A stretch of 64,000 nucleotides of DNA from Flagellimonas meridianipacifica (lineage in GTDB: Bacteria > Bacteroidota > Bacteroidia > Flavobacteriales > Flavobacteriaceae). Every line of letters starts with the position of its first letter. The first letter of the stretch is position 1. Below the pieces are notes generated by a model. That model was not told the DNA's origin. It did not search any database and worked only from the letters and a program-made list of their open reading frames with translations. Location of the stretch: NCBI RefSeq assembly GCF_003001695.1, contig NZ_PVYX01000002.1, positions 1,612,001 through 1,676,000 of the forward strand, given 5' to 3'. Of this stretch, positions 1-8,265 are shown in pieces. A program made the translations under genes and the position numbers.

Positions 1-1
1 A

Positions 2-424
2 CGAATTATAAATGCAAAATATCATGATGCCCTTTTGGCTCAAGGCAGTTACGGCGACAAAATGGGAAACAGTTTCGAATGGTCTACTTTATTGAAATGT
101 GCCGAATCCTATGATATGATGCGACGTTTTTACCGAAAAACACCAAATATCATATGTACTTTGGAGTTTTTGGTACTTAATGGTACTTGTCCCAGGTCTG
201 TTATGAACAGTATGAATCAAGTAAGCAAACATTTGCATGAATTAGATTTGGATAAAAACCCTAAAAAGAATTCCTCTGCATTTCTTGCAGGAAAACTTCG
301 CTCAGAAATTGAATTCATGAATGTAGAGGATATTGAGCAGGATGTAAAATTGTTCATCCAGCGAATTTTGGAGCAACTTTACAATATTTCCAAAAGGATG
401 GAAGAGGAATTTTTCAAGTATTGA
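2..424 (+). CDS. alpha-E domain protein, C-terminal part (5' end outside window)
   Basis: The reading frame is open from the window edge (RIINAKYHDALLAQG...) to the TGA at 422-424, so only the last 140 residues are seen. The helical, charged sequence with the run SFEWSTLLKCAESYDMMRR resembles the C-terminal half of the alpha-E family (DUF403). In many bacteria alpha-E genes lie between a circularly permuted ATP-grasp gene and a transglutaminase gene, and the set is thought to make or modify peptides. The transglutaminase starts 34 bases downstream, which supports the call. The ATP-grasp partner would lie upstream of the window. A TTG at 35 is internal, not a start. Confidence 0.75.
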   Translation, partial: RIINAKYHDALLAQGSYGDKMGNSFEWSTLLKCAESYDMMRRFYRKTPNIICTLEFLVLNGTCPRSVMNSMNQVSKHLHELDLDKNPKKNSSAFLAGKLRSEIEFMNVEDIEQDVKLFIQRILEQLYNISKRMEEEFFKY

Positions 425-458
425 AAACTATTCACGTATTTTACGCCTTATTTTTTCA

Positions 459-1313
459 ATGCCCACTGAATTTGCCATAACATATAGCACCCAAAACGAA
501 TATGAATCCTTAGTAAATGGAGCGTTCTGGCAATTTTTGATTATCCCTGAAGAGAACGATACGCAACAACTACTGGATTGGGAGATGAAGTCGAATATTC
601 AACTGGATCAAAATGAATCCGTTAATGGTTTAGGGTTTAAATCCATCCATGCACATACCAAGGAAAAGTTTACCAAAGCTGATTTTAAAGCCTCCTTTCG
701 AGTACAAAAGAAATCCAGCAATCCTTTTGATTTTATCCCCAATCAAAATTGGCAAGCAGATTTGGAGGAAATACAATCCATAGCCTTCAGAACGGTTAAT
801 GAGATTTTTCTCAGAAAGACCAGATTCACTGAATTACCGTCGGATTTCACAACCATTTTCCCATTCAATGCAAACAAGAACGTTTTTGAAAATCTAATGG
901 CTCTGAATCACTGGGTTTTTGTTCATCTCTTTTTTAAGGTAGGTGTTACCCATGTTGACACTCCCCTACAGGAGATTATTGAGAAACGACATGGTGTATG
1001 TCAGGATTTTACGCATTTGTTTTTGGCTATTGCGAGAGCGAATCACATCCCTGCCAGATACGTCTCAGGGTATCTGCATCAAGGAAATGGATATTTTGGG
1101 GATTCACAAATGCACGCTTGGGCCGAAGCCTACGTACCCCAGGCAGGCTGGGTTGGTTTTGACCCTACTAATGATATTTTGGTAGCAAATGACCACATCA
1201 AGATTTGCCATGGTTTGGATTATTCGGATTGTTCACCTCTTAAAGGTGTGGTGTATTCCTCAGGAGGAAATAAAACTTCACATTCCATAGAAGTTAGGTC
1301 TTCACAACAGTAA
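459..1313 (+). CDS. transglutaminase-like cysteine peptidase family protein
   Basis: This 284-residue protein has the bacterial transglutaminase N-terminal region followed by a transglutaminase core. The catalytic triad is visible: Cys181 in RHGVCQDF, His219 in MHAWAEAY and Asp235 in GFDPTND. There is no signal peptide, so it is probably cytoplasmic. It follows the alpha-E gene by 34 bases and is likely in the same transcript, the usual arrangement for the ATP-grasp/alpha-E/transglutaminase set. Family members act as peptidases or amide-forming enzymes; the substrate is unknown. The ATG at 459 is the only sensible start. Confidence 0.85.
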   Translation: MPTEFAITYSTQNEYESLVNGAFWQFLIIPEENDTQQLLDWEMKSNIQLDQNESVNGLGFKSIHAHTKEKFTKADFKASFRVQKKSSNPFDFIPNQNWQADLEEIQSIAFRTVNEIFLRKTRFTELPSDFTTIFPFNANKNVFENLMALNHWVFVHLFFKVGVTHVDTPLQEIIEKRHGVCQDFTHLFLAIARANHIPARYVSGYLHQGNGYFGDSQMHAWAEAYVPQAGWVGFDPTNDILVANDHIKICHGLDYSDCSPLKGVVYSSGGNKTSHSIEVRSSQQ

Positions 1314-1355
1314 ATCTTTTATCCGAAGGATGTATTTTAGCACAAATTTTCACAA

Positions 1356-2451
1356 ATGGTTACCACAGATCAACATAAAGATCTTATTGAACGCCTTGGT
1401 GCGTTAAGGAGGTATCTTTGACATTGATGTCAAACTTATCGAAATAGAAAACGAGGAAGAAAAAACCCTTGCTCCTGGTTTCTGGGACAATCCCCAAAAA
1501 GCGCAAATTCAGATGCAATCCCTCAAATCCAAAAAAAAATGGGTCGAGGACTTTAATATTGCAGAAACTCTAGCTGGAGATTTGGAGGTTCTTGTTGAAT
1601 TTCACCAAGCTGGGGAAGTAGAAGAATCTGAAGTGGAACAACAGTTTGAAAAGACTTTGGAAGCTGTGCAGAATCTTGAATTCAAGAATATGCTTTCTGA
1701 TGAAGGAGATGAACTTACCGCGGTACTTCAAATTACAGCTGGCGCAGGAGGAACCGAGAGTTGTGATTGGGCAGCTATGCTTATGCGTATGTACATCATG
1801 TGGGGAGAAAAGAATAGGTATAAAATCAAAGAGCTTAATTATCAGGAAGGCGATGTTGCAGGAATAAAGACAGTAACTCTTGAAATTGAGGGAGAATTTG
1901 CATTCGGTTGGCTAAAAGGAGAAAATGGCGTTCATCGCTTGGTGCGTATTTCTCCATTTGATAGCAATGCCAAAAGGCATACTTCGTTTGCATCTGTTTA
2001 TGTTTATCCTTTGGTTGACGATAGCATTGAAATTGACATCAACCCATCGGATATTGAGATTACAACAGCTCGTTCCAGTGGAGCAGGAGGGCAAAATGTC
2101 AACAAGGTTGAAACCAAAGTGCAACTGGTTCATAAGCCCACTGGAATACAGATTTCATGTTCAGACTCTCGTTCGCAGCATGATAATAGGGCCACGGCTT
2201 TAAAAATGCTAAAGTCTCAACTCTATGAAATTGAACTTAGGAAGAAACAAGAGGCCAGGGCCGAAATCGAGTCTTCCAAAATGAAGATTGAGTGGGGCTC
2301 TCAGATTCGGAACTATGTGATGCATCCATATAAATTAGTAAAAGATGTTAGAACAAGTGAGGAAACTGGCAATGTAGACGCAGTAATGGACGGAGACATA
2401 AATCCTTTTTTAAAAGCCTATCTAATGATGATGGGGCAGAAGGAGGAATAA
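1356..2451 (+). CDS. prfB: peptide chain release factor 2 (programmed +1 frameshift)
   Basis: RF2 ends translation at UGA and UAA. The gene is in two frames. A 21-codon leader ([15 protein letters not shown]...RRYL) runs from 1356 to 1418 and meets an in-frame TGA at 1419-1421. Skipping T1419 gives [10 protein letters not shown]... from 1420 to the TAA at 2449-2451, 364 residues in total, the normal RF2 length. The RF2-specific SPF anticodon motif (VRISPFDSN) and the catalytic GGQ ([11 protein letters not shown]) are both present. The frameshift is autoregulatory: low RF2 makes ribosomes pause at the UGA and shift. A gene finder that ignores the shift would start wrongly at 1513. Confidence 0.97.
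1407..1422 (+). promoter_or_regulatory. RF2 +1 frameshift signal
   Basis: The elements are AGGAGG at 1407-1412, a three-base spacer TAT, the slippery CTT at 1416-1418, and the stop TGA followed by C at 1419-1422. This is the classic prfB layout with the same spacing as in E. coli. The internal Shine-Dalgarno-like hexamer stimulates slippage of the peptidyl-tRNA on CTTT. Confidence 0.95.
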
Positions 2452-2453
2452 TT

Positions 2454-2516
2454 CTGAAGTCTGATGTCTGATGCCTGATGTCTGATGTCTGATGTCTGAT
2501 GTCTGATGTCTGATGT
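2454..2516. repeat. heptanucleotide tandem repeat, nine CTGATGT units
   Basis: Nine 7-base units lie end to end between the prfB stop and arsC. The first is CTGAAGT and the third CTGATGC; the other seven are identical CTGATGT. There is no spacer variation, so it is a simple tandem repeat rather than CRISPR. It begins three bases after the prfB stop codon. The near-identity of the units suggests recent slippage or expansion. Confidence 0.95.
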
Positions 2517-2570
2517 CGGTTGAATAAAAAATGGTTTTATCAATTGTTTATTAGAAATAGTTAATGCAAG

Positions 2571-2912
2571 ATGATTAAGATTTACCATAATCCAAGGTGT
2601 AGAAAATCGAGAGAAGGGCTTGCCTTTTTGGAAGCAGGCGGGCATGATTTTGAAGAGATTCGATATCTTGACAATCCTGTTAGCAAAGAAGAACTGGTAT
2701 CAGTAATTAAAAAACTGGGGATACCTCCTCAACAACTTGTTCGTACTTCAGAATCCATATGGAAAGAGAACTATAAGGGAAAATCACTTACAGATGATGA
2801 AGTTATCAATGCCATGGTTCAACATCCAAAGCTTATAGAGCGGCCAATAGTAATCAATAATGACAAAGCAGTTGTAGCTAGACCTGCCGAAAAAATAAAA
2901 GAAATACTCTAA
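2571..2912 (+). CDS. arsC: ArsC-family reductase (arsenate reductase, glutaredoxin-type)
   Basis: This 113-residue cytosolic protein has a thioredoxin-like ArsC fold. The active-site cysteine is Cys10 in YHNPRCRKSR. The arginines that bind oxyanion in ArsC have counterparts in LVRTSE, LIERPIVI and VARP. The family reduces arsenate to arsenite with glutathione and glutaredoxin, but many chromosomal Bacteroidota members sit alone without arsR or an efflux pump, as here, so a different thiol-oxidoreductase role is possible. It stands by itself between the heptamer repeat and an unrelated gene pair. Confidence 0.85.
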   Translation: MIKIYHNPRCRKSREGLAFLEAGGHDFEEIRYLDNPVSKEELVSVIKKLGIPPQQLVRTSESIWKENYKGKSLTDDEVINAMVQHPKLIERPIVINNDKAVVARPAEKIKEIL

Positions 2913-3002
2913 GCTCCTTTAAGAATAGCTTATTTTTACAAATCTGTAAGGAACGATTATTGCTGTATACTTTGCTAACAACGAATTGAAAAACTTTGCA
3001 AA

Positions 3003-3455
3003 ATGAAAAAATCACTACTTCTTACCACAGTTTTGCTGATGATTGGATTGGTGGGTATTCAATCAGTTAGTGCTCAATTTGGAAATAGATTTGGCAGACA
3101 ACGTAGCACGGTCCCTCAGGCTCAACCCACTCCCAAGGAACCAGAGCCAATTACAGCTGAAGGTGTTGTCAATGAACGTATGCCTTCGATTACAGAAGCC
3201 TTGGAACTAAATCCATTTGAAGAAGCAGTGGTCCGTACCACTTTGACAAAATATGTCCAGAAAAAACTGGAGCTCCAAATATTAAAGCTTGAACCAAAAA
3301 AAATGCAAGAGGAGTATGAAAGATTGGGCAAGCTTCAAAATGAGGAACTAAAAGCTGGATTACCCGAAGACAAATACCAAGCATATCTCGAACTCGAAAA
3401 GAACAGATTCAAAGCAAAAAAGAAAAAAAAGAAAAAGAAGAAAAACAAAGAGTGA
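3003..3455 (+). CDS. exported protein of unknown function with poly-lysine tail
   Basis: This 150-residue protein has a clear signal peptide ending near SVSAQ, a Gln/Pro-rich stretch, and a predicted helical middle (PSITEALELNPFEEAVVRTT, then VQKKLELQILKLEPKKMQ). The tail contains nine consecutive lysines before NKE. I do not recognise a named family, although similar small genes with lysine-rich ends occur upstream of outer-membrane receptors in flavobacteria. Its stop is three bases before the next ATG, so it is very probably translated together with the TonB-type receptor and may work with it in the periplasm. Confidence 0.75.
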   Translation: MKKSLLLTTVLLMIGLVGIQSVSAQFGNRFGRQRSTVPQAQPTPKEPEPITAEGVVNERMPSITEALELNPFEEAVVRTTLTKYVQKKLELQILKLEPKKMQEEYERLGKLQNEELKAGLPEDKYQAYLELEKNRFKAKKKKKKKKKNKE

Positions 3456-3458
3456 CAT

Positions 3459-5891
3459 ATGCGAAAACTCTTCTTGGGGCTAGTGCTTCTCTTAGCTTTA
3501 TCATTACAAGCACAAAGACCCCAAAACCTGCCCCAGATTAAGCTTTCTGGAACAGTTATCGATAAAGATACAGGTCAACCCTTAGAGTATGCTACTTTGG
3601 TATTGCAAAGTGTGCGCAATCCAGATGTAATCACCGGAGGAATAACCGATATTTTTGGAAATTTTGAAGTGGAAACTCCTATTGGCAGATACAATATATC
3701 TGTTGAATACATTTCCTATTCTACCTACAAATTGGAAAACCAACTTCTGCGGTCCAATACGGACTTAGGGCAAATTGCTTTGAGTTTGGACGTCTCCCAA
3801 TTGGATGAAGTTGAGGTAATTGCCGAACGAACCACAGTGGAACTTCGATTGGATAAGAAAATATACAATGTAGGTAAAGATTTGACGGTACGCGGAGGAA
3901 CAGTTAGCGATGTTCTGGATAACGTACCTTCGGTCTCGGTAGATGTAGAGGGTAATGTACAACTCAGAGGAAATGATGATGTACGCATTCTCATAAATGG
4001 AAAACCTTCTGCCATCACAGGTCTCAACAGCACAGATGCATTGCGACAATTACCCGCCGAATCCATTGAAAAGGTAGAAGTTATTACCTCTCCCTCCGCT
4101 CGCTATGACGCAGAAGGTTCTGGAGGCATCATCAACATTATACTTAGAAGAAGTAAGCTCCAAGGTCTGAATGGAGCACTTACTGGAAATTTGGGATACC
4201 CTTATTCAGCAGGAATAAATGGAAATCTTAATTTGAGAACTGGGGCCCTCAATATTTTCACAAATACCGGTTACAACTATCGTGAGAGTCCGGGCAATTC
4301 GTTAAATGATACGGACTTTTTTGATCAAGATGGGGTTTTTACGAATTCAATTCGGGAGGAAAGGGATTTTGAAAGAATTCGAAAAGGATTGAATGCCAAC
4401 TTTGGAGTTGAATGGTACGTTGGAGAAAATACCTCAATTACGAATTCGGTCTTTATTAGGGATAGGAATAATTCCAGTGAAACCACAAATAACTTTAGTC
4501 AAACCAACTCTGATGGAGTTACAACAGGTGGTTTTCGTTTTGACCCCGAAACAGAAGATGATAACACCTTTCAGTATGCATTCAACTTTGACACGCAATT
4601 CAATGAAAATTCGCAGCATAAGTTGACATTTGCCTTCCAGTACGAAACTAGTGACGAGGTAGAAGAATCGTTGATTGTGCAAAATGGGTTTGACAGTGAA
4701 AGTGTTCGCACCGCGGAAGACCAGCAAAGGTTGTTTTTTCAAATGGACTATGTAGTACCACTTGGGAAAAATGCACAGTTCGAACTGGGATATCGTGGAG
4801 ATTTTAATCAACTGGATACAGATTATGATGTGATTTTCATTAACCCAACTCTGGATGAACTAGGCATTACCGACCCAAGTAATTTATTGGATTTTGAACA
4901 GCGTATCAATGCATTTTACACGCAATACGGAAATAAGTTCGGCAAATTTTCATTTCTCGGTGGACTTCGGTACGAAGCCACTAAACAAATCGTAAACCAA
5001 CTCGAGACGAATGACTTTAATGAAAATGATTTCAATGGACTATTCCCTACACTTAACTTAAATTATGAGTTCAATGAGGGGGAAAGTTTCCAATTCGGAT
5101 ACAACCGAAGAATCCGAAGACCCCGCTCTTTTTTCCTGAATCCTTTCCCCTCCCGGTCCAGTCCGACCAATCTGTTTCAAGGAAACCCCAATTTAGCGCC
5201 TTCTTTTTCCAACCAAGTTGATCTAGGCTATTTAAAGCGATTTAAGAAGCTGACCTTAAACGGGTCCATTTACTATCAAAGGGCCACGGATGTGATAACA
5301 TTTATTACTGAAGAAACTGGAGAAACCACCCTCTTTGATGGTGAAATAGTGAACATCCTTCGTCGCACCCCAGTCAATTTAGCGGAAAATGAACGATATG
5401 GTTTTGAAATCACTACCAACTTTCGACCAACCCGCAAATGGAACCTTAATGGAAACGTCAATATTTTCAACTTGATTACCCGAGGTGATTTCAATGGTCA
5501 GAATTTTGATGCTGAAAACTTGAGTTGGTTTATTCGCGTAAACAATAAAATTACCTTGCCGAAAAGCATAGATTGGCAGACCCGTATCTTCTATAGAGGA
5601 CCCACCGAAAATGCACAGACCAGAAATCAAGGTATTTTTTCTCTTAACCTTGCTTTCAGTAAAGACTTTTTCCAAGAAAAAGCTTCTTTAGCCTTTAATA
5701 TCAATGATGCGTTCAATAGCAGAAGAAGGGTGAGCGAAACCGTTACCCCCTTTTTCAACACAGACAGTGAATTCCAATTTAGGGTAAGGAGTTACAACCT
5801 TTCCTTTACGTACAGGTTCAACCAAAAGAAAAAAAGAGGCGGGGACAGGAACCGGAATTTTGATGGAGACGGAGAAGAATTTGGAACCTGA
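3459..5891 (+). CDS. TonB-dependent receptor-like outer-membrane beta-barrel protein
   Basis: The 810-residue protein has a signal peptide (cut near LSLQAQ), a carboxypeptidase-regulatory-like domain at about 28-110 (LSGTVIDKDTGQPLEYATL), a TonB plug at about 125-225 (VSDVLDNVPSVSVDVEGN, then NGKPSAITGL and IEKVEVITSPSARYDAEGSG), and a long region of alternating beta-strands ending in an aromatic-rich terminus. It matches the outer-membrane beta-barrel family that is related to TonB receptors. The ligand is unknown; no SusD partner is adjacent. It is coupled to the lysine-tailed exported protein just upstream. Confidence 0.88.
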   Translation: MRKLFLGLVLLLALSLQAQRPQNLPQIKLSGTVIDKDTGQPLEYATLVLQSVRNPDVITGGITDIFGNFEVETPIGRYNISVEYISYSTYKLENQLLRSNTDLGQIALSLDVSQLDEVEVIAERTTVELRLDKKIYNVGKDLTVRGGTVSDVLDNVPSVSVDVEGNVQLRGNDDVRILINGKPSAITGLNSTDALRQLPAESIEKVEVITSPSARYDAEGSGGIINIILRRSKLQGLNGALTGNLGYPYSAGINGNLNLRTGALNIFTNTGYNYRESPGNSLNDTDFFDQDGVFTNSIREERDFERIRKGLNANFGVEWYVGENTSITNSVFIRDRNNSSETTNNFSQTNSDGVTTGGFRFDPETEDDNTFQYAFNFDTQFNENSQHKLTFAFQYETSDEVEESLIVQNGFDSESVRTAEDQQRLFFQMDYVVPLGKNAQFELGYRGDFNQLDTDYDVIFINPTLDELGITDPSNLLDFEQRINAFYTQYGNKFGKFSFLGGLRYEATKQIVNQLETNDFNENDFNGLFPTLNLNYEFNEGESFQFGYNRRIRRPRSFFLNPFPSRSSPTNLFQGNPNLAPSFSNQVDLGYLKRFKKLTLNGSIYYQRATDVITFITEETGETTLFDGEIVNILRRTPVNLAENERYGFEITTNFRPTRKWNLNGNVNIFNLITRGDFNGQNFDAENLSWFIRVNNKITLPKSIDWQTRIFYRGPTENAQTRNQGIFSLNLAFSKDFFQEKASLAFNINDAFNSRRRVSETVTPFFNTDSEFQFRVRSYNLSFTYRFNQKKKRGGDRNRNFDGDGEEFGT

Positions 5892-5906
5892 TAGGGTTCG
5901 TTTTGC

Positions 5907-5939
5907 TTGCTTTAATACCGTGAAAATTTCTTACCTTTA
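5907..5939 (+). promoter_or_regulatory. probable promoter for the S9 peptidase
   Basis: TTG at 5907-5909, a 22-base spacer and TACCTTTA at 5932-5939 fit the Bacteroidota promoter pattern TTG-N17-23-TAnnTTTG with one mismatch. The ATG is 29 bases further on. Confidence 0.5.
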
Positions 5940-5967
5940 GAAGAATCCACAACTAAAAAACTCACCT

Positions 5968-7992
5968 ATGAAGAATACACTCATTATTCTATTTTCATTA
6001 ATTCTGGTTCCTAGCTTTGGACAGGAAAAGACAAGACTTTCATTGGATCATTACGAAAACTACGAATGGACATCAAATCCTACGCTCTCTCCAGATGGGA
6101 AACAAATCCTTTACTCAAGAACATGGATAAATCTAGTGGATGACACAAGAGAGACTGATTTATGGATTATGAATAGTAACGGTTCCACTAACCGATTTTT
6201 CTTGAATGGTTCTAACGGTAAATGGTCTCCGGACGGAACAAAAATCGCTTTTACTAAAAAAGGTGAGCCTAGTGGAACGCAAATTTTTGTAAAATACTTG
6301 GGAGTTGAAGGAGAACCTACGCAGATAACCAAACTTGAGAAATCACCTTCTAGTATGGAGTGGTCGCCCGATAGTAAACATATTGCTTTCATAATGCACG
6401 TAGACTCAGAACCTGCGTTGAAGCCCCAAGGCGTTCCTTCACCTCCAAAAGGAGCATCCTGGACCAAATCGCCTCAAGTTGTTGATCAGGTGGACTACAC
6501 CCAAGATCGGGTTGGCTTTCTTGAACGAGGATTCCGTCAATTGTTCATTGTACCAGCAGATGGAGGAACGGCTAGACAAATCACAATAGGGGAGTATGAC
6601 GATGTGTCAAGAGGAATCACCTGGACAAAAGACAGTAAATCAATCATATTCAGTAGCTATCAGAAGCCAGAGGCTGAATATGCCCGAGGGCATTCTAACC
6701 TCTACGCAGTAAATATCAATTCCCTAGAAGTAAAGGAGATTACATCACGTGATGGGGCGGAATCTTCGCCCAGGGTCTCTCCTGATGGTTCTAAAATCGC
6801 TTTTATTGGGTCCACATGGTCAAAAAACTTCTATCATGACCGCAAAATGTACATTATGGATTCTGATGGTTCAAACATGAAATGCATCACTACAAGTCTT
6901 GACCAAACACCTAGCGCTCCTATCTGGGATGCCAAGAGCTCGGGTGTTTATTTCAATGTAAGAGAATATGGCCAAAGCAATGTTTACTATGTTGATACTA
7001 AAGGGAAAGTGAAGAAGATAACGAACGGAAACCACATGCTAACCATGAATGACCTAGCGGGTAGTCTTGCGGTAGCCACCTGGAGCGACCCCTCAAATCC
7101 CAGTGACATAGTAACCTTTCCGATCGAGAAGGCTAAGGATATCCAACGTCTTACCAATGTAAACGATGATATTTTTTACAATGTGGAGTTCGGGCAGGTT
7201 GAGGAAATCAAATATAATTCAGTGGATGGCAAAGAAGTACAAGGATGGATTGTTAAACCCCCTCGGTTTGATGCGAACAAAAAATATCCCTTGGTACTTC
7301 GTATTCATGGAGGTCCACATGGTATGTATCATGTAGGATTCAACTATAACTTTCAATTGCATGCCGCACAGGACCAAGTCGTTCTCTATACAAATCCCAG
7401 AGGTTCCACAGGGTACGGATATGATTTTGCAAATGCCATCCAAAACGCTTACCCAGGCAATGATTATGACGATATCATGGCAGGAGTGGATGAGGTGATA
7501 GCCAAAGGATATATCGATGAAAACAAAATGTATGTATATGGCGGAAGTGGTGGTGGAGTCCTGACTAGCTGGATAGTAGGACAAACCGATAGATTTGCTG
7601 CAGCCTCTGTAAACTACCCAGTTACCAATTGGTTTTCTTTTGTAGGAACAACTGATGGTGCTGGTTGGTATTATAATTTCGAAAAGTACCCCTGGGAAGA
7701 CCCCAGTGAGCATATCAAAAGGTCACCATTGATGTATGTGGGAAATGTTAAAACCCCTACTATGCTAATGTGCGGAGAAGAAGACTTGAGAACCCCTATT
7801 TCTCAAACTGAAGAGTATTACCAAGCCTTAAAAATGAACAAGGTCCCAACTGTTATGGTAAGGTTTAACAAGGAATACCACGGTACCAGCAGTAAACCCT
7901 CCAACTTTTTAAGAACTCATGGCTATATCAACGCATGGTTTGATAGACATGCGGTGAAGAAAAAATCAATGGAGGAAATAAAGACAAAGTAG
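5968..7992 (+). CDS. secreted S9-family (prolyl oligopeptidase-like) peptidase
   Basis: The 674-residue protein starts with a signal peptide (LVPSFGQ). It continues with a PD40/WD40-like beta-propeller at about 30-400 (repeated LSPDGKQI, WSPDGTKI, WSPDSKHI, VSPDGSKI motifs) and ends in an alpha/beta-hydrolase domain. The triad is visible: Ser527 in GGSGGG, Asp606 in GEEDLRTP and His638 in YHGTSS. S9 enzymes cleave peptides after proline or act as dipeptidyl or acylaminoacyl peptidases; the exact specificity cannot be told. Its own promoter and terminator suggest a single-gene transcript. Confidence 0.93.
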   Translation: MKNTLIILFSLILVPSFGQEKTRLSLDHYENYEWTSNPTLSPDGKQILYSRTWINLVDDTRETDLWIMNSNGSTNRFFLNGSNGKWSPDGTKIAFTKKGEPSGTQIFVKYLGVEGEPTQITKLEKSPSSMEWSPDSKHIAFIMHVDSEPALKPQGVPSPPKGASWTKSPQVVDQVDYTQDRVGFLERGFRQLFIVPADGGTARQITIGEYDDVSRGITWTKDSKSIIFSSYQKPEAEYARGHSNLYAVNINSLEVKEITSRDGAESSPRVSPDGSKIAFIGSTWSKNFYHDRKMYIMDSDGSNMKCITTSLDQTPSAPIWDAKSSGVYFNVREYGQSNVYYVDTKGKVKKITNGNHMLTMNDLAGSLAVATWSDPSNPSDIVTFPIEKAKDIQRLTNVNDDIFYNVEFGQVEEIKYNSVDGKEVQGWIVKPPRFDANKKYPLVLRIHGGPHGMYHVGFNYNFQLHAAQDQVVLYTNPRGSTGYGYDFANAIQNAYPGNDYDDIMAGVDEVIAKGYIDENKMYVYGGSGGGVLTSWIVGQTDRFAAASVNYPVTNWFSFVGTTDGAGWYYNFEKYPWEDPSEHIKRSPLMYVGNVKTPTMLMCGEEDLRTPISQTEEYYQALKMNKVPTVMVRFNKEYHGTSSKPSNFLRTHGYINAWFDRHAVKKKSMEEIKTK

Positions 7993-8000
7993 TTAAATAA

Positions 8001-8024
8001 AAAAGGAGCTTAACAGCTCCTTTT
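8001..8024. terminator. bidirectional hairpin terminator
   Basis: A perfect 10-base stem (AAAAGGAGCT with AGCTCCTTTT) with loop TAAC lies between the convergent S9 gene and the small membrane gene. A T-run follows on the plus strand and an A/T-rich stretch on the minus strand, so it can serve both. Confidence 0.9.
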
Positions 8025-8026
8025 TT

Positions 8027-8200
8027 TTATTCGTTTCGTGCAGCTCTTTTAGCCGCGCGTTTCTCTTTATACATTTCCATAAGATTGCCAAACAACCAAT
8101 AGGGGACAACAAAAGTTAACAAGAAAATCATTAGCCAAAAGCCAATGGTTAAAATGGTCAAGAACGCTAAAAATCCTAAATATTGGTCGAATTCGAACAT
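8027..8200 (-). CDS. small membrane protein of unknown function
   Basis: From the ATG at 8200 this encodes 57 residues: MFEFDQYLGF, a hydrophobic segment at about 8-38 that may cross the membrane once or twice, and a basic C-terminus (EKRAAKRAARNE). A longer frame reaches 8251 but its extra residues do not look like a natural start. No known family is recognised. Its last codons lie next to the shared terminator, and the DUF2167 gene lies 65 bases upstream on the same strand. Confidence 0.65.
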   Translation of the reverse strand: MFEFDQYLGFLAFLTILTIGFWLMIFLLTFVVPYWLFGNLMEMYKEKRAAKRAARNE

Positions 8201-8265
8201 AGTCTTACTTTTTGCACCACAAAGATACAATGAAAAAAAAACAAAACGCAAATGCTACTTTGGTT

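Noticed and set aside
943..1185. 80-codon frame inside the transglutaminase gene
   Set aside because: Overlaps the catalytic region in another frame; shadow.
1513..2451. prfB read as a truncated or frameshifted pseudogene starting at 1513
   Set aside because: The in-frame TGA lies in a textbook +1 shift site and both parts join to a full-length RF2.
2454..2516. Heptamer array as CRISPR
   Set aside because: Seven-base units with no spacers and no cas genes.
7219..7713. 164-codon minus-strand frame inside the S9 peptidase
   Set aside because: It is antisense to the catalytic domain and its protein has no recognisable features.
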